Part shown: piece after piece, positions 1-8,351 of the stretch
Position numbering within the stretch: the first letter of the stretch is position 1
How the letters are laid out: the number at the start of each line of letters is the position of its first letter
Assembly (NCBI GenBank): GCA_023953845.1
Contig: JAMLJC010000001.1
Span: 4,431,327 to 4,495,326 of the forward strand
From: Rhizobiaceae bacterium
GTDB taxonomy: Bacteria; Pseudomonadota; Alphaproteobacteria; Rhizobiales; Rhizobiaceae
Reading direction: 5' to 3'
DNA length: 64,000 nt
Notes under the pieces: generated by a model
Seen by the model: the letters and a program-made list of their open reading frames with translations, nothing else
What the model was told of the DNA's origin: nothing
The model's database searches: none
Translations under genes and position numbers: made by a program

Positions 1-163
1 ATGTCCCAGGTCCGGCGATTGCTATGATTTTAATAAACAATTAGCGGTCGAGGGCTATAAGATCCATATTGGGTTTGCTTCAATTCCTGCTAACGGCCTG
101 GTTGATCGCGCGCTTTCTTGGTCTGCGCTTTTCGCTTGACCGGCAGTCGGACCAAAGCATCGG

Positions 164-1255
164 GTGGACTATCAAATGCAGGCTGCCAGCGTCCAAGGTG
201 AACGGACGGCAGACGTTGTGGCGACGATCGTCGCCACGATGCGGCAAATGGGCGTGGCCGGCTTTCCCCGAAACTACGAGATCTTCTACGAGGCGCTGAC
301 AGGTTCGAATCCCGAACTGGCCATGGATCTCGTCTCGCTCAGCAAGCGCCCTACCCAGTCCGAACTGGACGAACTCGGCCAGAAATATTTTGGACAGAAC
401 CACGGGCACCGCATCGTCGAGCAGGCGCGCGAGATCATCGCGCATGAGCTCGAAGACATCGCGAAACTGCTGCGAACCGAGAAAAGTAGCCTGGAGCGCT
501 ACGGCGAAATCCTCAGCGAGACCTCAAACGGCCTGGCAAATCCGCGCGTCGTCACGCGGGAGATCGTGGCGAAAATCGCATCCGTCATGGCGGTCGCCAC
601 CGAGACCACGCTGGATCAGGGGCGGCAGCTTGCAAATTCGCTTGGCGAGAAGACGATCGAACTCGAAAGCGTCAAGTCGAAGCTCGAGGAATACAAGAAA
701 CTCGCCGATACAGACGCGCTGACGCAGGTTCTCAATCGGCGTGCCTTCGACAAGCAGATCGCGGCCGTCTACAACGATCAGAAGTCCGTGATGTTCGGCT
801 CCCTGATCCTGGCCGACATCGACCGCTTCAAGGAAGTCAACGATCGTTTCGGCCATCCCGTCGGCGACAAGATCATCCAGGCCGTGGCCGGCATCCTGCA
901 GTCGAGCCTTCGCGGCAAGACATTCGTCGCGCGCACCGGAGGCGAGGAATTCGCAATCGTGGTGGACGGGGTCAGCGAGGATGCCGTGATGGGCATCGCG
1001 GAACGCCTGCGCAATGCCGTGGCCCAGACGCCGTTCATCCACCCGCATACGGGAACCGGCTTCGGCCAGATCACGGTTTCGCTCGGTGTCTGCATGGCAT
1101 CGGAAGCCGAAGGCCCGGACGATCTCTACACCAAGGCCGATCGCGCGCTCTATCGCTCGAAGGTGACCGGGCGCAACCGCGTCACCGCGCATTCGATGCT
1201 GATCGCGGCGAATGCGGGCGCCAGCAAGAACTGGATGCTCTACAAGTCCGAATGA
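164..1255 (+). CDS. GGDEF-domain diguanylate cyclase with degenerate I-site
   Basis: Predicted to make cyclic di-GMP from two GTP. The C-terminal half is a GGDEF domain: it opens with the conserved DTDALTQVLNRRAF segment (about residues 185-198) and carries an intact GGEEF active-site loop at residues 259-263. The N-terminal ~150 residues form a helical region of the type found in soluble rhizobial cyclases; there is no membrane segment or signal peptide. The allosteric I-site, normally RxxD five residues before the GGEEF, reads RGKT (250-253), so the key Asp is missing and product inhibition is probably weak or absent. The start is GTG at 164; an in-frame ATG at 176 would remove only four residues. 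It stands alone, convergent with the DAHP synthase gene. The cyclase call is firm; the input signal is unknown. Confidence 0.9.
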   Translation: MDYQMQAASVQGERTADVVATIVATMRQMGVAGFPRNYEIFYEALTGSNPELAMDLVSLSKRPTQSELDELGQKYFGQNHGHRIVEQAREIIAHELEDIAKLLRTEKSSLERYGEILSETSNGLANPRVVTREIVAKIASVMAVATETTLDQGRQLANSLGEKTIELESVKSKLEEYKKLADTDALTQVLNRRAFDKQIAAVYNDQKSVMFGSLILADIDRFKEVNDRFGHPVGDKIIQAVAGILQSSLRGKTFVARTGGEEFAIVVDGVSEDAVMGIAERLRNAVAQTPFIHPHTGTGFGQITVSLGVCMASEAEGPDDLYTKADRALYRSKVTGRNRVTAHSMLIAANAGASKNWMLYKSE

Positions 1256-1295
1256 GGCACGCGAGCGTACATCGTCGCTGTGCGCTTCTCCGGCA

Positions 1296-2672
1296 TCAGC
1301 CGTTCACGACCTGCTTGCGCGGCTGCGAGACGTGGCTCTTCTTCAACAGATCGGAAACGAGGAACGCCAGTTCGATCGCCTGATCCGCATTGAGGCGCGG
1401 ATCGCAATGGGTGTGGTAGCGGTCCTGCAATTCCTCGGCCGTGATGGCCCGGGCCCCGCCGGTGCATTCGGTCACATTCTTGCCGGTCATCTCGACATGA
1501 ATGCCGCCGGGATGCGTGCCCTCGGCGCGGTGCACGTCGAAGAATGACTGGACCTCGCGCAGGATGCGCTCGAAGGGCCGGGTCTTGTAGCCGGCGGCGG
1601 TGATCGTGTTGCCGTGCATCGGGTCGCAGGACCAGACGACCTTGCGGCCTTCCTTCTCCACCGCGCGGATGAGCTTGGGCAGATGCTCCTCCACCTTGTC
1701 GTAGCCGAAGCGCGCAATCAGCGTCAGGCGGCCGGCTTCGTTTTCCGGGTTGAGCAGGTCGATCAGCTGGAGCAGGCCGTCCGGCGTCAGAGACGGGCCG
1801 CATTTCAGGCCGAGCGGATTCCGGATGCCGCGGCAGTATTCCACATGGGCATGGTCGGGCTGACGCGTGCGGTCGCCGATCCAGATCATATGACCGGACG
1901 TGGCGTACCAGTCGCCGGAAGTCGAGTCGACGCGGGTCAACGCCTCCTCGTAGCCGAGCAGCAACGCCTCATGGCTGGTATAGAAGTCGGTCTCGCGCAG
2001 CGAATAGTTGGTTTCCGAGGTGATGCCGATGGCCCGCATGAAGTCCATCGTCTCGGTGATGCGCTTGGCGAGGGACTCGTATTTTTCCGCCTGCGGGCTG
2101 TCGGAAACGAAGCCGAGCATCCAGCGATGGACGTTTTCGAGGCTCGCATAGCCGCCCTGCGCGAACGCGCGAAGCAGGTTCAGCGTGGCTGCGGACTGGC
2201 GATAGGCCATTTCCTGGCGCGCCGGGTCTGGTATACGCGACTTCTCGTCGAAGTCGATGCCGTTGATGATGTCGCCGCGATAGCTGGGCAGCGAAGCGCC
2301 GTTCTTGGTCTCGATATCGGCCGAGCGCGGCTTGGCGAACTGGCCGGCAACGCGGCCGACCTTCACCACCGGCTGCGAACCGGCGAAAGTGAGCACGACC
2401 GACATCTGCAGGAAGACGCGGAAGAAGTCGCGGATGTTGTCCGCGCCGTGCTCCGCAAAGCTCTCGGCGCAGTCGCCGCCCTGCAGCAGAAATGCCTCGC
2501 CTTCGGCAACCGAGGCGAGTTGCTTCTTCAGCTTGCGTGCCTCACCGGCGAAGACCAGCGGCGGATAGGTCGCAAGCTGTTTTTCAGTCGCGGCAAGGGC
2601 GGCGGCATCCGGATAGGACGGCACCTGCTGGATCGGCTTGCTTCTCCACGAGTCCGGCGACCATTTCGTCAT
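1296..2672 (-). CDS. aroG: Class II 3-deoxy-7-phosphoheptulonate (DAHP) synthase
   Basis: First enzyme of the shikimate pathway: phosphoenolpyruvate plus erythrose 4-phosphate gives DAHP. The 458-residue length and the opening WSPDSWRSKPIQQVPSYPD are typical of the plant/bacterial class II family, which is unrelated in sequence to the E. coli AroF/G/H type. Other family blocks visible are GGDCAESF (about 82-89), the metal/substrate segment around GMIWIGDRTRQ-like sequence (here HMIWIGDRTRQPDHAHVEY), CDPMHGNT and GGIHVEMTGKNVTEC. It is monocistronic on the minus strand, facing the diguanylate cyclase. The gene symbol differs between species, so aroG is a family label. No regulatory site was recognised in the 130 bases upstream. 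Confidence 0.93.
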   Translation of the reverse strand: MTKWSPDSWRSKPIQQVPSYPDAAALAATEKQLATYPPLVFAGEARKLKKQLASVAEGEAFLLQGGDCAESFAEHGADNIRDFFRVFLQMSVVLTFAGSQPVVKVGRVAGQFAKPRSADIETKNGASLPSYRGDIINGIDFDEKSRIPDPARQEMAYRQSAATLNLLRAFAQGGYASLENVHRWMLGFVSDSPQAEKYESLAKRITETMDFMRAIGITSETNYSLRETDFYTSHEALLLGYEEALTRVDSTSGDWYATSGHMIWIGDRTRQPDHAHVEYCRGIRNPLGLKCGPSLTPDGLLQLIDLLNPENEAGRLTLIARFGYDKVEEHLPKLIRAVEKEGRKVVWSCDPMHGNTITAAGYKTRPFERILREVQSFFDVHRAEGTHPGGIHVEMTGKNVTECTGGARAITAEELQDRYHTHCDPRLNADQAIELAFLVSDLLKKSHVSQPRKQVVNG

Positions 2673-2802
2673 TCAAGCACCCATTCCCGCTCCGGCACCC
2701 CCGCGCGATGGGGAGCCTTCCCCTCCACAGGGGACGCGGCTCTATACAAGAAGTGAGATAGCTATTCCACCTGTTTGACGCGCGGCGGCGGGCAGTACGG
2801 CG

Positions 2803-3963
2803 TCATGTCGCGCTGTTGGACGAAACCGGCGGCGCGGGACGGTGCCGAATGATGCCGAGCAGGAGATCGGCGACAGCGCGTCCATCGTGCTCCCCGCGTG
2901 TCCACGCGTCCTCCAGATCCCCGGACATATGGATCAGGCCGTGGCGACGGCAGAAGGCGTCGAGTTCCCCATGCCGCAGGTAACGGGACCTGCCGACGGT
3001 CTTGTCGAAGGGAAACAGTTCGGTGTTGCTAACGACGTGGGTCAGCAAACCGGGGCCGGCACCCGCCGCGCGCAGGAAAATTTCCATCTGTTCCGCCAGA
3101 TCCATACCCCGCGTTTCAGGGCATTCGAGGATATTGCCGACGAATATTTTTGGCGCCGCGTCATTCGCTCTGACCGTCCGCGAAACGCGATCCACAAGAA
3201 GGTGGGGCAGGATGCTCGTATAAAAACTGCCGGGGCCGAAGACGATCATATCCGCAGCATGCAGGGCCTCCAGCGCGCGGGCGTTCGGCTCGATGACACC
3301 ATCGCCCGAGGTCAGCTCGATGTCCGCGACACCGATCCCGGAATCGGCTTCGTTCATCCTGGTGACGAGATGCTGGCGTTCGAGCCGCCGTCCATCGCGA
3401 AGCGTTGCGGCCAGTTGAACGTCGGCCTGAACGGAGGCCGGCCAGACGTTTCCCTCGATCGAACAGAGTTCCCGAAATTTCAGGATTGCAGTGTCGATGT
3501 CGCAACCGTGAGCGAAGAATGCTCCGGTCAGGATGAAGTTGCCTATGCTACCGTTGCGAAAGTCGAAATCGCCGGGAACGCGCTTCAGGAATAGCCTGAG
3601 GTAGCCAAGGATCACGTCCCTCATCTGCGGCGCCATCCGCGCAATGAGCGGGTGCGCCCCCGTGACGTAGTAGTCCAGTTCCGACCTCGCATCGTCATTG
3701 CCGAGCGTGTCGGACAGGCGCGCATTGCAGATCTTCACGATGTCGCCTGCCCTGCCCTCGCCATGCGCCATGGTCATCAGCGCCTGGCGCACATCGCCCA
3801 CCGGCAGCATGCCGAAAGCCTCGCGCAATACCCTCGAACTGCCTCCGCTGTCCCAGGCCGGCACGATGCGCGTCAGCCGCACACCCATGCGTGACAGAGC
3901 GATGTTTATGTTCCGGCAGGCGGTGCCGCCTGAAAAGAGCACGATGTGCGGCGTGCGCGCCAT
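2803..3963 (-). CDS. CofD/YvcK-family UDP-sugar-binding protein
   Basis: Member of the CofD-like / YvcK (GlmR) fold. The N terminus HIVLFSGGTACRNINIALSRM is the family's nucleotide-binding turn, followed by an SGGSSRVLRE block (about residues 39-48) and FGPGSFYTSILPHLLV (about 245-260), the signature shared with YvcK. YvcK proteins bind UDP-N-acetylglucosamine and affect carbon metabolism and cell-wall growth; CofD itself makes coenzyme F420 precursors, but no other F420 gene is nearby, so a YvcK-like role is preferred. At 386 residues it is slightly longer than typical YvcK. The start lies 7 bases after the gor stop codon, so it is probably co-transcribed with gor. Function is inferred from the family only. 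Confidence 0.75.
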   Translation of the reverse strand: MARTPHIVLFSGGTACRNINIALSRMGVRLTRIVPAWDSGGSSRVLREAFGMLPVGDVRQALMTMAHGEGRAGDIVKICNARLSDTLGNDDARSELDYYVTGAHPLIARMAPQMRDVILGYLRLFLKRVPGDFDFRNGSIGNFILTGAFFAHGCDIDTAILKFRELCSIEGNVWPASVQADVQLAATLRDGRRLERQHLVTRMNEADSGIGVADIELTSGDGVIEPNARALEALHAADMIVFGPGSFYTSILPHLLVDRVSRTVRANDAAPKIFVGNILECPETRGMDLAEQMEIFLRAAGAGPGLLTHVVSNTELFPFDKTVGRSRYLRHGELDAFCRRHGLIHMSGDLEDAWTRGEHDGRAVADLLLGIIRHRPAPPVSSNSAT

Positions 3964-3969
3964 CGGCTG

Positions 3970-5361
3970 TCAGCTTACGCGCTGACCGTCACGGACCCGA
4001 TAGGTCGGCGTGTACATCGTCACGAGTTCTTCGGCAGCGGTCGGATGCACCGCCATGGTGCGGTCGAAATCGTCCTTCGTGAGGCCTGCCTTGACGGCGA
4101 TGCCCAGCAACTGGGCCATCTCGCCGGCATCCGGCCCGACAATGTGGACACCGAGAACGCGGCGCGTCGCGCCGTCGACGACGATCTTCATCAAAGCGCG
4201 CTCGGTCCGTCCGGAGAGGGTGTTGCGCATGGGGCGGAAGTCGGTGCGATAGATTTCCAGCTCGGGAAATCTGGTTGCCGCATCGTCCTCGGACAAACCA
4301 ACAGTGCCGATTTCAGGCTGCGAGAACACCGCCGTCGCGACATCGTCGAAGTCCGGCGCCGTCGGCCTTGCCTTGAACGCGGTCTCGACGAAGCACATGG
4401 CTTCGTGAATCGCGACGGGCGTAAGCTGGACGCGGTTGGTGACGTCCCCGACGGCCCAGATGTTCCCTACATTGGTGCGCGAGTAGCGATCGACCACGAT
4501 CTCGCCGACCTTTCCGAGTTCGACGCCGGCCGCCTCCAGCCCCATGCCCTCGGTGTTGGGAATCCGACCAAGCGCCAGCATCACCTGATCGGCCAGAAGC
4601 GTCCCGCCATCCTTGATATGAGCGGCAAGTCGTCCGTCCGGCCGCTTCTCGATTCTGTCGAAGATCGATTCACAGTGAATAGTGATACCTTTCTCCGACA
4701 TCGTCTTCTGCAGATGGTGTCTCAGATCCATGTCGAAACCGCTCAGAATCGCCTTGCCGCGATAGACGAGATCGGTCTTGACCCCGAGCCCGTGGAAGAT
4801 GTTGGCGAATTCGACGGCGATGTAGCCGCCGCCGGCGATGACGATCGATTTCGGCAATTCCGGGAGGTCGAAGGCCTCGTTGGAGAAAATGCAGTGTTCA
4901 TGTCCCGGCAGGGCGACGTGCGGATTGGGCCGACCGCCGGTGGCAATCAGGATCTGGTCCGCGGTGACCGTCCGGTTCTCGCTCTCGATGCGGATCGTAT
5001 GCGCATCGACCAGCATGGCCCGGCTCCTGAAGGTCGTGCCGCCATTGCGCTCGACGCCGGCCTGATAAAAACCCTCCAGCCGCGCGATCTCGCGGTCCTT
5101 GTTGGCAATCAGGGTGGGCCAGTCGAAGCTTGCCTGCGGAACCGTCCAGCCGTAGCCGGCCGCGTCCTCGAAATGCTCGGGAAACTGCGAGGCGTAGACG
5201 AACAGCTTCTTCGGAACGCAGCCGCGAATGACGCAGGTGCCGCCGAACCTGTATTCCTCAGCGATCGCGACGCGCTTGCCGAGCGCCGCCGTCAGGCGCG
5301 CAGCGCGCACGCCGCCGGAACCGCCGCCGATGACAAAGAGGTCGTAGTCGTATTGTGCCAT
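3970..5361 (-). CDS. gor: Glutathione-disulfide reductase
   Basis: FAD- and NADPH-dependent enzyme that regenerates reduced glutathione. It has the N-terminal FAD loop GGGSGGVRAAR (about residues 12-22), the redox disulfide in GGTCVIRGCVPKK (Cys43 and Cys48), an NAD(P)-binding GGGYIAVEF block and the C-terminal VHPTAAEE segment that supplies the catalytic His/Glu pair from the partner subunit. At 463 residues it has normal family length. The ATG at 5361 is chosen because the protein then begins at MAQYDYDLFVIGG; an upstream in-frame start would add ten unconserved residues. It lies 3' of a Rho-independent terminator, so it may have its own promoter, and is tightly followed by the YvcK-like gene. 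Confidence 0.95.
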   Translation of the reverse strand: MAQYDYDLFVIGGGSGGVRAARLTAALGKRVAIAEEYRFGGTCVIRGCVPKKLFVYASQFPEHFEDAAGYGWTVPQASFDWPTLIANKDREIARLEGFYQAGVERNGGTTFRSRAMLVDAHTIRIESENRTVTADQILIATGGRPNPHVALPGHEHCIFSNEAFDLPELPKSIVIAGGGYIAVEFANIFHGLGVKTDLVYRGKAILSGFDMDLRHHLQKTMSEKGITIHCESIFDRIEKRPDGRLAAHIKDGGTLLADQVMLALGRIPNTEGMGLEAAGVELGKVGEIVVDRYSRTNVGNIWAVGDVTNRVQLTPVAIHEAMCFVETAFKARPTAPDFDDVATAVFSQPEIGTVGLSEDDAATRFPELEIYRTDFRPMRNTLSGRTERALMKIVVDGATRRVLGVHIVGPDAGEMAQLLGIAVKAGLTKDDFDRTMAVHPTAAEELVTMYTPTYRVRDGQRVS

Positions 5362-5419
5362 CGATGCGCGATTCCGATTGTTTCCGCGCAACAGTTAGGG
5401 GTGGCCCGCGCAAAAAGAA

Positions 5420-5439
5420 AGCCCGGCAAGTGCCGGGCT
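5420..5439 (-). terminator. Rho-independent terminator of the DUF2059 gene
   Basis: A 9-bp perfect stem AGCCCGGCA / TGCCGGGCT with a 2-base centre is followed on the minus strand by TTTCTTTTTG (5420 down to 5411). It sits between the DUF2059 gene and gor and would separate their transcription at least partly. Confidence 0.85.
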
Positions 5440-5463
5440 CGCTCGATCAGACGGTTTGTCCGG

Positions 5464-6051
5464 TCAGTTGTTGGACGTCGTTCCTTCGGCCGGCTTTGCC
5501 GGATCGCCGGGAACGGCGGCGCCGGTGAGCCCAGGGCCTTCCACCGGCTGCGCCACTTTGGTCTGCATTTCCTTGGCGACCGCTTCCGCAAGATCACGCG
5601 CAATGCCATTCTGCCAGATCTCGGCGGCTTTCGCGACCTCGCGCGTCGCGATCGGACCCTGCTTGAGCAGGTTGAGACCAGCCGGCGAATTGTAGAAGGT
5701 CGCGATGGCGTTGAGGTCGTCTTCCGAAAGCACGCGCGCAAAGGCCATTGCGGATTCGCGCTCGAGATCGGATCGGCGGCTGGCAAGCTCCAGCGCCTTC
5801 GAGTCGACGATCGTGGTGATGTCGCCCGTGAGATCCGGATTCTTCTGGATCAGCTCCCGTTTCAGGGCAGACGCCGCATTCGGCAGGATATCGTCGTAGA
5901 AGTCGGTCGCGTTGATCGCATCGACCGCGGCGCGGGCGGCCTTCAGATGCGCTTCGGAAATCTCCTGCGCGATGGAGGGAGACGCGATTGCCAACATTGC
6001 AACGGCGGCGATTGCGGCCGAGCAGCGGCGAACGCGAAGGGCAAAGGTCAT
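5464..6051 (-). CDS. Secreted DUF2059-domain protein
   Basis: 195-residue exported protein. The N terminus has two arginines, a hydrophobic stretch (about residues 12-24) and a signal-peptidase-I site at SIAQ-EI, so the mature protein should be periplasmic. The central part contains the DUF2059 helical pattern (AFARVLSEDDLNAIATFYNSPAG, split over residues ~100-125), common in Hyphomicrobiales. The C-terminal ~35 residues are Pro/Gly/Ala-rich and probably disordered. The function of the family is unknown. It follows rpiA by 6 bases, suggesting a shared transcript, and is closed by a terminator at 5420-5439. Confidence 0.85.
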   Translation of the reverse strand: MTFALRVRRCSAAIAAVAMLAIASPSIAQEISEAHLKAARAAVDAINATDFYDDILPNAASALKRELIQKNPDLTGDITTIVDSKALELASRRSDLERESAMAFARVLSEDDLNAIATFYNSPAGLNLLKQGPIATREVAKAAEIWQNGIARDLAEAVAKEMQTKVAQPVEGPGLTGAAVPGDPAKPAEGTTSNN

Positions 6052-6057
6052 AATGTC

Positions 6058-6768
6058 TCAAACTCCCTGATGCGGGGTTGCGTGCAAGCTTTTGACGCGG
6101 TCGCTGCCGGCAATGATCGCCGTATGGGCGAGGCCGAGGAACAGACCATGTTCGACAACGCCGGGAACGGCATGAAGAGCATCCGACAGCGCTCTTGTAT
6201 CCGGAATGCGGCCAAAAGATGCATCGAGGATGTAGTGCCCGCCATCTGTAACAAACGGCGCGTCGCGCGTCATCCTCAACTTGACGACGCCAGAGAGACC
6301 GAGCCGCGACGCAATGTCTCCGACGGCGAGTTCGGTGGAACGCCGGCCGAACGGGTTGATCTCGATCGGCAGCGGAAAACGGCCGAGCGTCTCGACGACC
6401 TTGGTCTTGTCGGCGATGACGATCATGCGGCGGGATGCGGCGGCCACGATCTTCTCGCGCAGCAGCGCGCCGCCTCCACCCTTAATCAGCGAAAGCTCGG
6501 GGCCGATCTCGTCGGCGCCGTCTATGGTGAGGTCCAGCCTCGGAATTTCATCGAGTGTCGCCAGGGGAACGCCGAGCTGGAGGCAAAGGGATGCCGTGCG
6601 TTCGGACGTTGGCACGCCGATCACCTTGAGGCCCGCTGCAACGCGCTCGGCCAGCAGCTTCACGAACTCGTTCGCGGTGGAACCGGTGCCGATGCCGAGG
6701 CGCATGTCGTCTTCGACATAGCTCAGCGCAACCTTCGCGGCTTCGATCTTCAGCGCTGTGGCATCCAT
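6058..6768 (-). CDS. rpiA: Ribose-5-phosphate isomerase A
   Basis: Interconverts ribose 5-phosphate and ribulose 5-phosphate in the pentose phosphate pathway. The 236-residue protein carries the RpiA hallmarks GIGTGSTANEFVKLL (phosphate-binding loop, about residues 25-39), LTIDGADEI (about 79-87, with the catalytic Asp pair) and IKGGGGALLREKIVA (about 94-108). The ATG at 6768 gives the standard family start. It heads a minus-strand group with the DUF2059 gene 6 bases downstream. tRNA-Val lies about 100 bases upstream on the same strand. Confidence 0.95.
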   Translation of the reverse strand: MDATALKIEAAKVALSYVEDDMRLGIGTGSTANEFVKLLAERVAAGLKVIGVPTSERTASLCLQLGVPLATLDEIPRLDLTIDGADEIGPELSLIKGGGGALLREKIVAAASRRMIVIADKTKVVETLGRFPLPIEINPFGRRSTELAVGDIASRLGLSGVVKLRMTRDAPFVTDGGHYILDASFGRIPDTRALSDALHAVPGVVEHGLFLGLAHTAIIAGSDRVKSLHATPHQGV

Positions 6769-6869
6769 GCGGCGGCGTGGTGTCCGTTCGTCTTGGCGCC
6801 GCTCCTAACATCTTTGCCGCGCCAGGCAAAGCGCCTGAGGATCATGCCAATGCAACGCGTTCGGATGAA

Positions 6870-6944
6870 TGGTGGGCGATGTAGGGATTGAACCTACGAC
6901 CCCACCCGTGTGAAGGGTGTGCTCTCCCGCTGAGCTAATCGCCC
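6870..6944 (-). tRNA. tRNA-Val (anticodon CAC)
   Basis: On the minus strand the sequence folds as a standard 75-nt tRNA: acceptor GGGCGAT pairs with ATCGCCC, the D arm is GCTC/GAGC, the anticodon stem CACCC/GGGTG encloses loop TTCACAC (anticodon CAC, reading GUG), and the T arm is GTAGG-TTCAATC-CCTAC. The 3' CCA is encoded in the genome. Confidence 0.96.
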
Positions 6945-6974
6945 GCCTGAAGCCAAGTGGCTTGGCGCGGGGCG

Positions 6975-7003
6975 ATATAAGGGACCACCGCAAACGAAGT
7001 CAA
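6975..7003 (-). promoter_or_regulatory. Sigma-70 promoter of tRNA-Val
   Basis: On the minus strand TTGACT (-35, 7003-6998) is separated by exactly 17 bases from TTATAT (-10, 6980-6975), about 30 bases ahead of the mature tRNA 5' end. The spacing and the position directly before a tRNA support it. Confidence 0.75.
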
Positions 7004-7101
7004 GCAGCCCGCCGGGCGGGTGCTGTCTCAGTTTGAATTCCGGCTTCTGGATGGTATGACGCCGTCTCGTCTGGATACCGCCCATTGAGCTATAAACTGA
7101 C

Positions 7102-7533
7102 ATGGCACAGTCAGATCAGCACTTCATCAATTTGCGCATCATCATAGAGCGGCCAGTCGTCGGCGTGTTCCACAGCCTTCAGGCGAAGGATGAATCGCCG
7201 CTCGATCCGAAATGTTCGCATGAGGGCGAGGCGCTCCTGTTCGATTTTCAAGTTCGCGTGGGACCGGGGCCAAAATTCTTCGGCGATCAGGTGCGCCGGG
7301 AAGGTCCCGCGCGGAGATTTGTCTATATTCGCGTCGGCCAATTGGCCGGCGACCCCTCGTCGCCCTGGTCCCGCCGGATGAAGATCGACATTCACGACAT
7401 TGGCAACGATCTGCTGGATCGTGCGGCCGACGGCGGAGGGGTCATCGAAACAACGGCCATTGGCACCGGAAAGGACGGCACTCCCGCCTGCGCCACGGTG
7501 CGGCCAACAGGCTGGCGTATCGTCGAGCGCTGA
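7102..7533 (+). CDS. DUF5990 family protein
   Basis: 143-residue cytoplasmic protein with no signal or membrane segment. It matches the DUF5990 pattern as I recall it: an N-terminal IIIERPVVGVFHSLQ strand, a central RREGPARRFVYIRVG block (about residues 66-80), SPWSRRMKIDIHDI (about 87-100) and a C-terminal GTGKDGTPACATVRP (about 121-135). The role of the family is unknown. The ATG at 7102 has no strong ribosome-binding site. The 94-codon frame on the opposite strand (7111-7395) shows no conserved pattern and was rejected. Confidence 0.8.
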   Translation: MAQSDQHFINLRIIIERPVVGVFHSLQAKDESPLDPKCSHEGEALLFDFQVRVGPGPKFFGDQVRREGPARRFVYIRVGQLAGDPSSPWSRRMKIDIHDIGNDLLDRAADGGGVIETTAIGTGKDGTPACATVRPTGWRIVER

Positions 7534-7599
7534 GACCGGACGGCAGGCCGGGGCACCACGCCGGGCGAATCTGCCGTCTTGCCTCTCCGTTCTCTCGCC

Positions 7600-8283
7600 T
7601 CAGCGATTTGCCGAGGCGATCAGGTCGTTGACGAGTTCCACAGTCAGCGAATCATAGTGCGAGATGATTACGGACGGCTCGAATTCGCGGACGTGAAGGG
7701 CGGTGTAGCCGAAGTCCACCGCGATCACCGGAATGCCCGCAGCCTTCGCCGTATCGATGTCGGTGCGGGAATCGCCCACCATGACCGCCCTCGCCCGGTC
7801 GCCCATGGCGAGGGCGATGGTTTCGAGCAGATGGCGCGGATCGGGTTTCCGGAAAGCAAAGGTGTCCTGCCCTGTGATCGCCGCGAAGCGCGGCGCCATG
7901 CCGAGCGCGTCGATGAGGCTGCGGGCCGTGGCGAAATGCTTGTTGGTGCAGATGGCGAGCGTGAATCCCGCCGTCGCAAGACGGTCCAGCGCCGCGAGGA
8001 CACCCGGGTAAGGCCTGGACTTGCCCGGGATGCCCGCCGAATAATGCTCCAGGAACGTCCTGAAGAACTCCCGCTTGATCTCTTCGGTCATCGGCTTGTT
8101 GTGCCGGGCGAAGGCCTTTTCGAGCATCGCCATGCCGCCGAGGCTGACGAAGGCGTTAAACCCCTCGGACGCGACCGGCGGGATGCCGCCATTGGCGAGG
8201 CTGTGGTTTATGCTGTCGAGAAGATCCGGCGCGGTGTCGATCAGCGTGCCGTCGAGGTCGAAGACGGCGATGGGTCTGGTCAT
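7600..8283 (-). CDS. gph: Phosphoglycolate phosphatase (HAD family)
   Basis: HAD-superfamily phosphatase that removes phosphate from 2-phosphoglycolate, a by-product of DNA repair or Rubisco oxygenation. HAD motif I is FDLDGTLIDTAPDLL (about residues 8-22, nucleophile Asp), motif II is the ICTNK segment (about 114-118), and motif III/IV is VMVGDSRTDIDTAKAAGIPVIAVDFGY (starting about 168). The 227-residue length and the small helical cap between motifs I and II fit Gph. Other HAD substrates cannot be excluded from sequence. It lies 68 bases downstream of the 3' end of the L,D-transpeptidase region, convergent with the DUF5990 gene. Confidence 0.88.
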   Translation of the reverse strand: MTRPIAVFDLDGTLIDTAPDLLDSINHSLANGGIPPVASEGFNAFVSLGGMAMLEKAFARHNKPMTEEIKREFFRTFLEHYSAGIPGKSRPYPGVLAALDRLATAGFTLAICTNKHFATARSLIDALGMAPRFAAITGQDTFAFRKPDPRHLLETIALAMGDRARAVMVGDSRTDIDTAKAAGIPVIAVDFGYTALHVREFEPSVIISHYDSLTVELVNDLIASANR

Positions 8284-8351
8284 GCTGTATCCCGTGTTTT
8301 CGCGCCGGATTAGCGCAGCGGACCTGCGGCTGCAACCGCGGTTGCCGCGCC

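Noticed and set aside
1..163. Possible gene fragment at the left edge
   Set aside because: No frame with recognisable coding pattern reaches the edge; treated as the upstream region of the diguanylate cyclase.
3946..6891. 981-codon open frame on the plus strand
   Set aside because: It is wholly antisense to gor, the DUF2059 gene and rpiA, whose products have clear motifs; the translation is Arg/Asp/Gly-rich without any domain, as expected for a high-GC shadow frame.
7111..7395. 94-codon minus-strand frame
   Set aside because: Complement of the DUF5990 gene, which shows the conserved pattern; this one does not.
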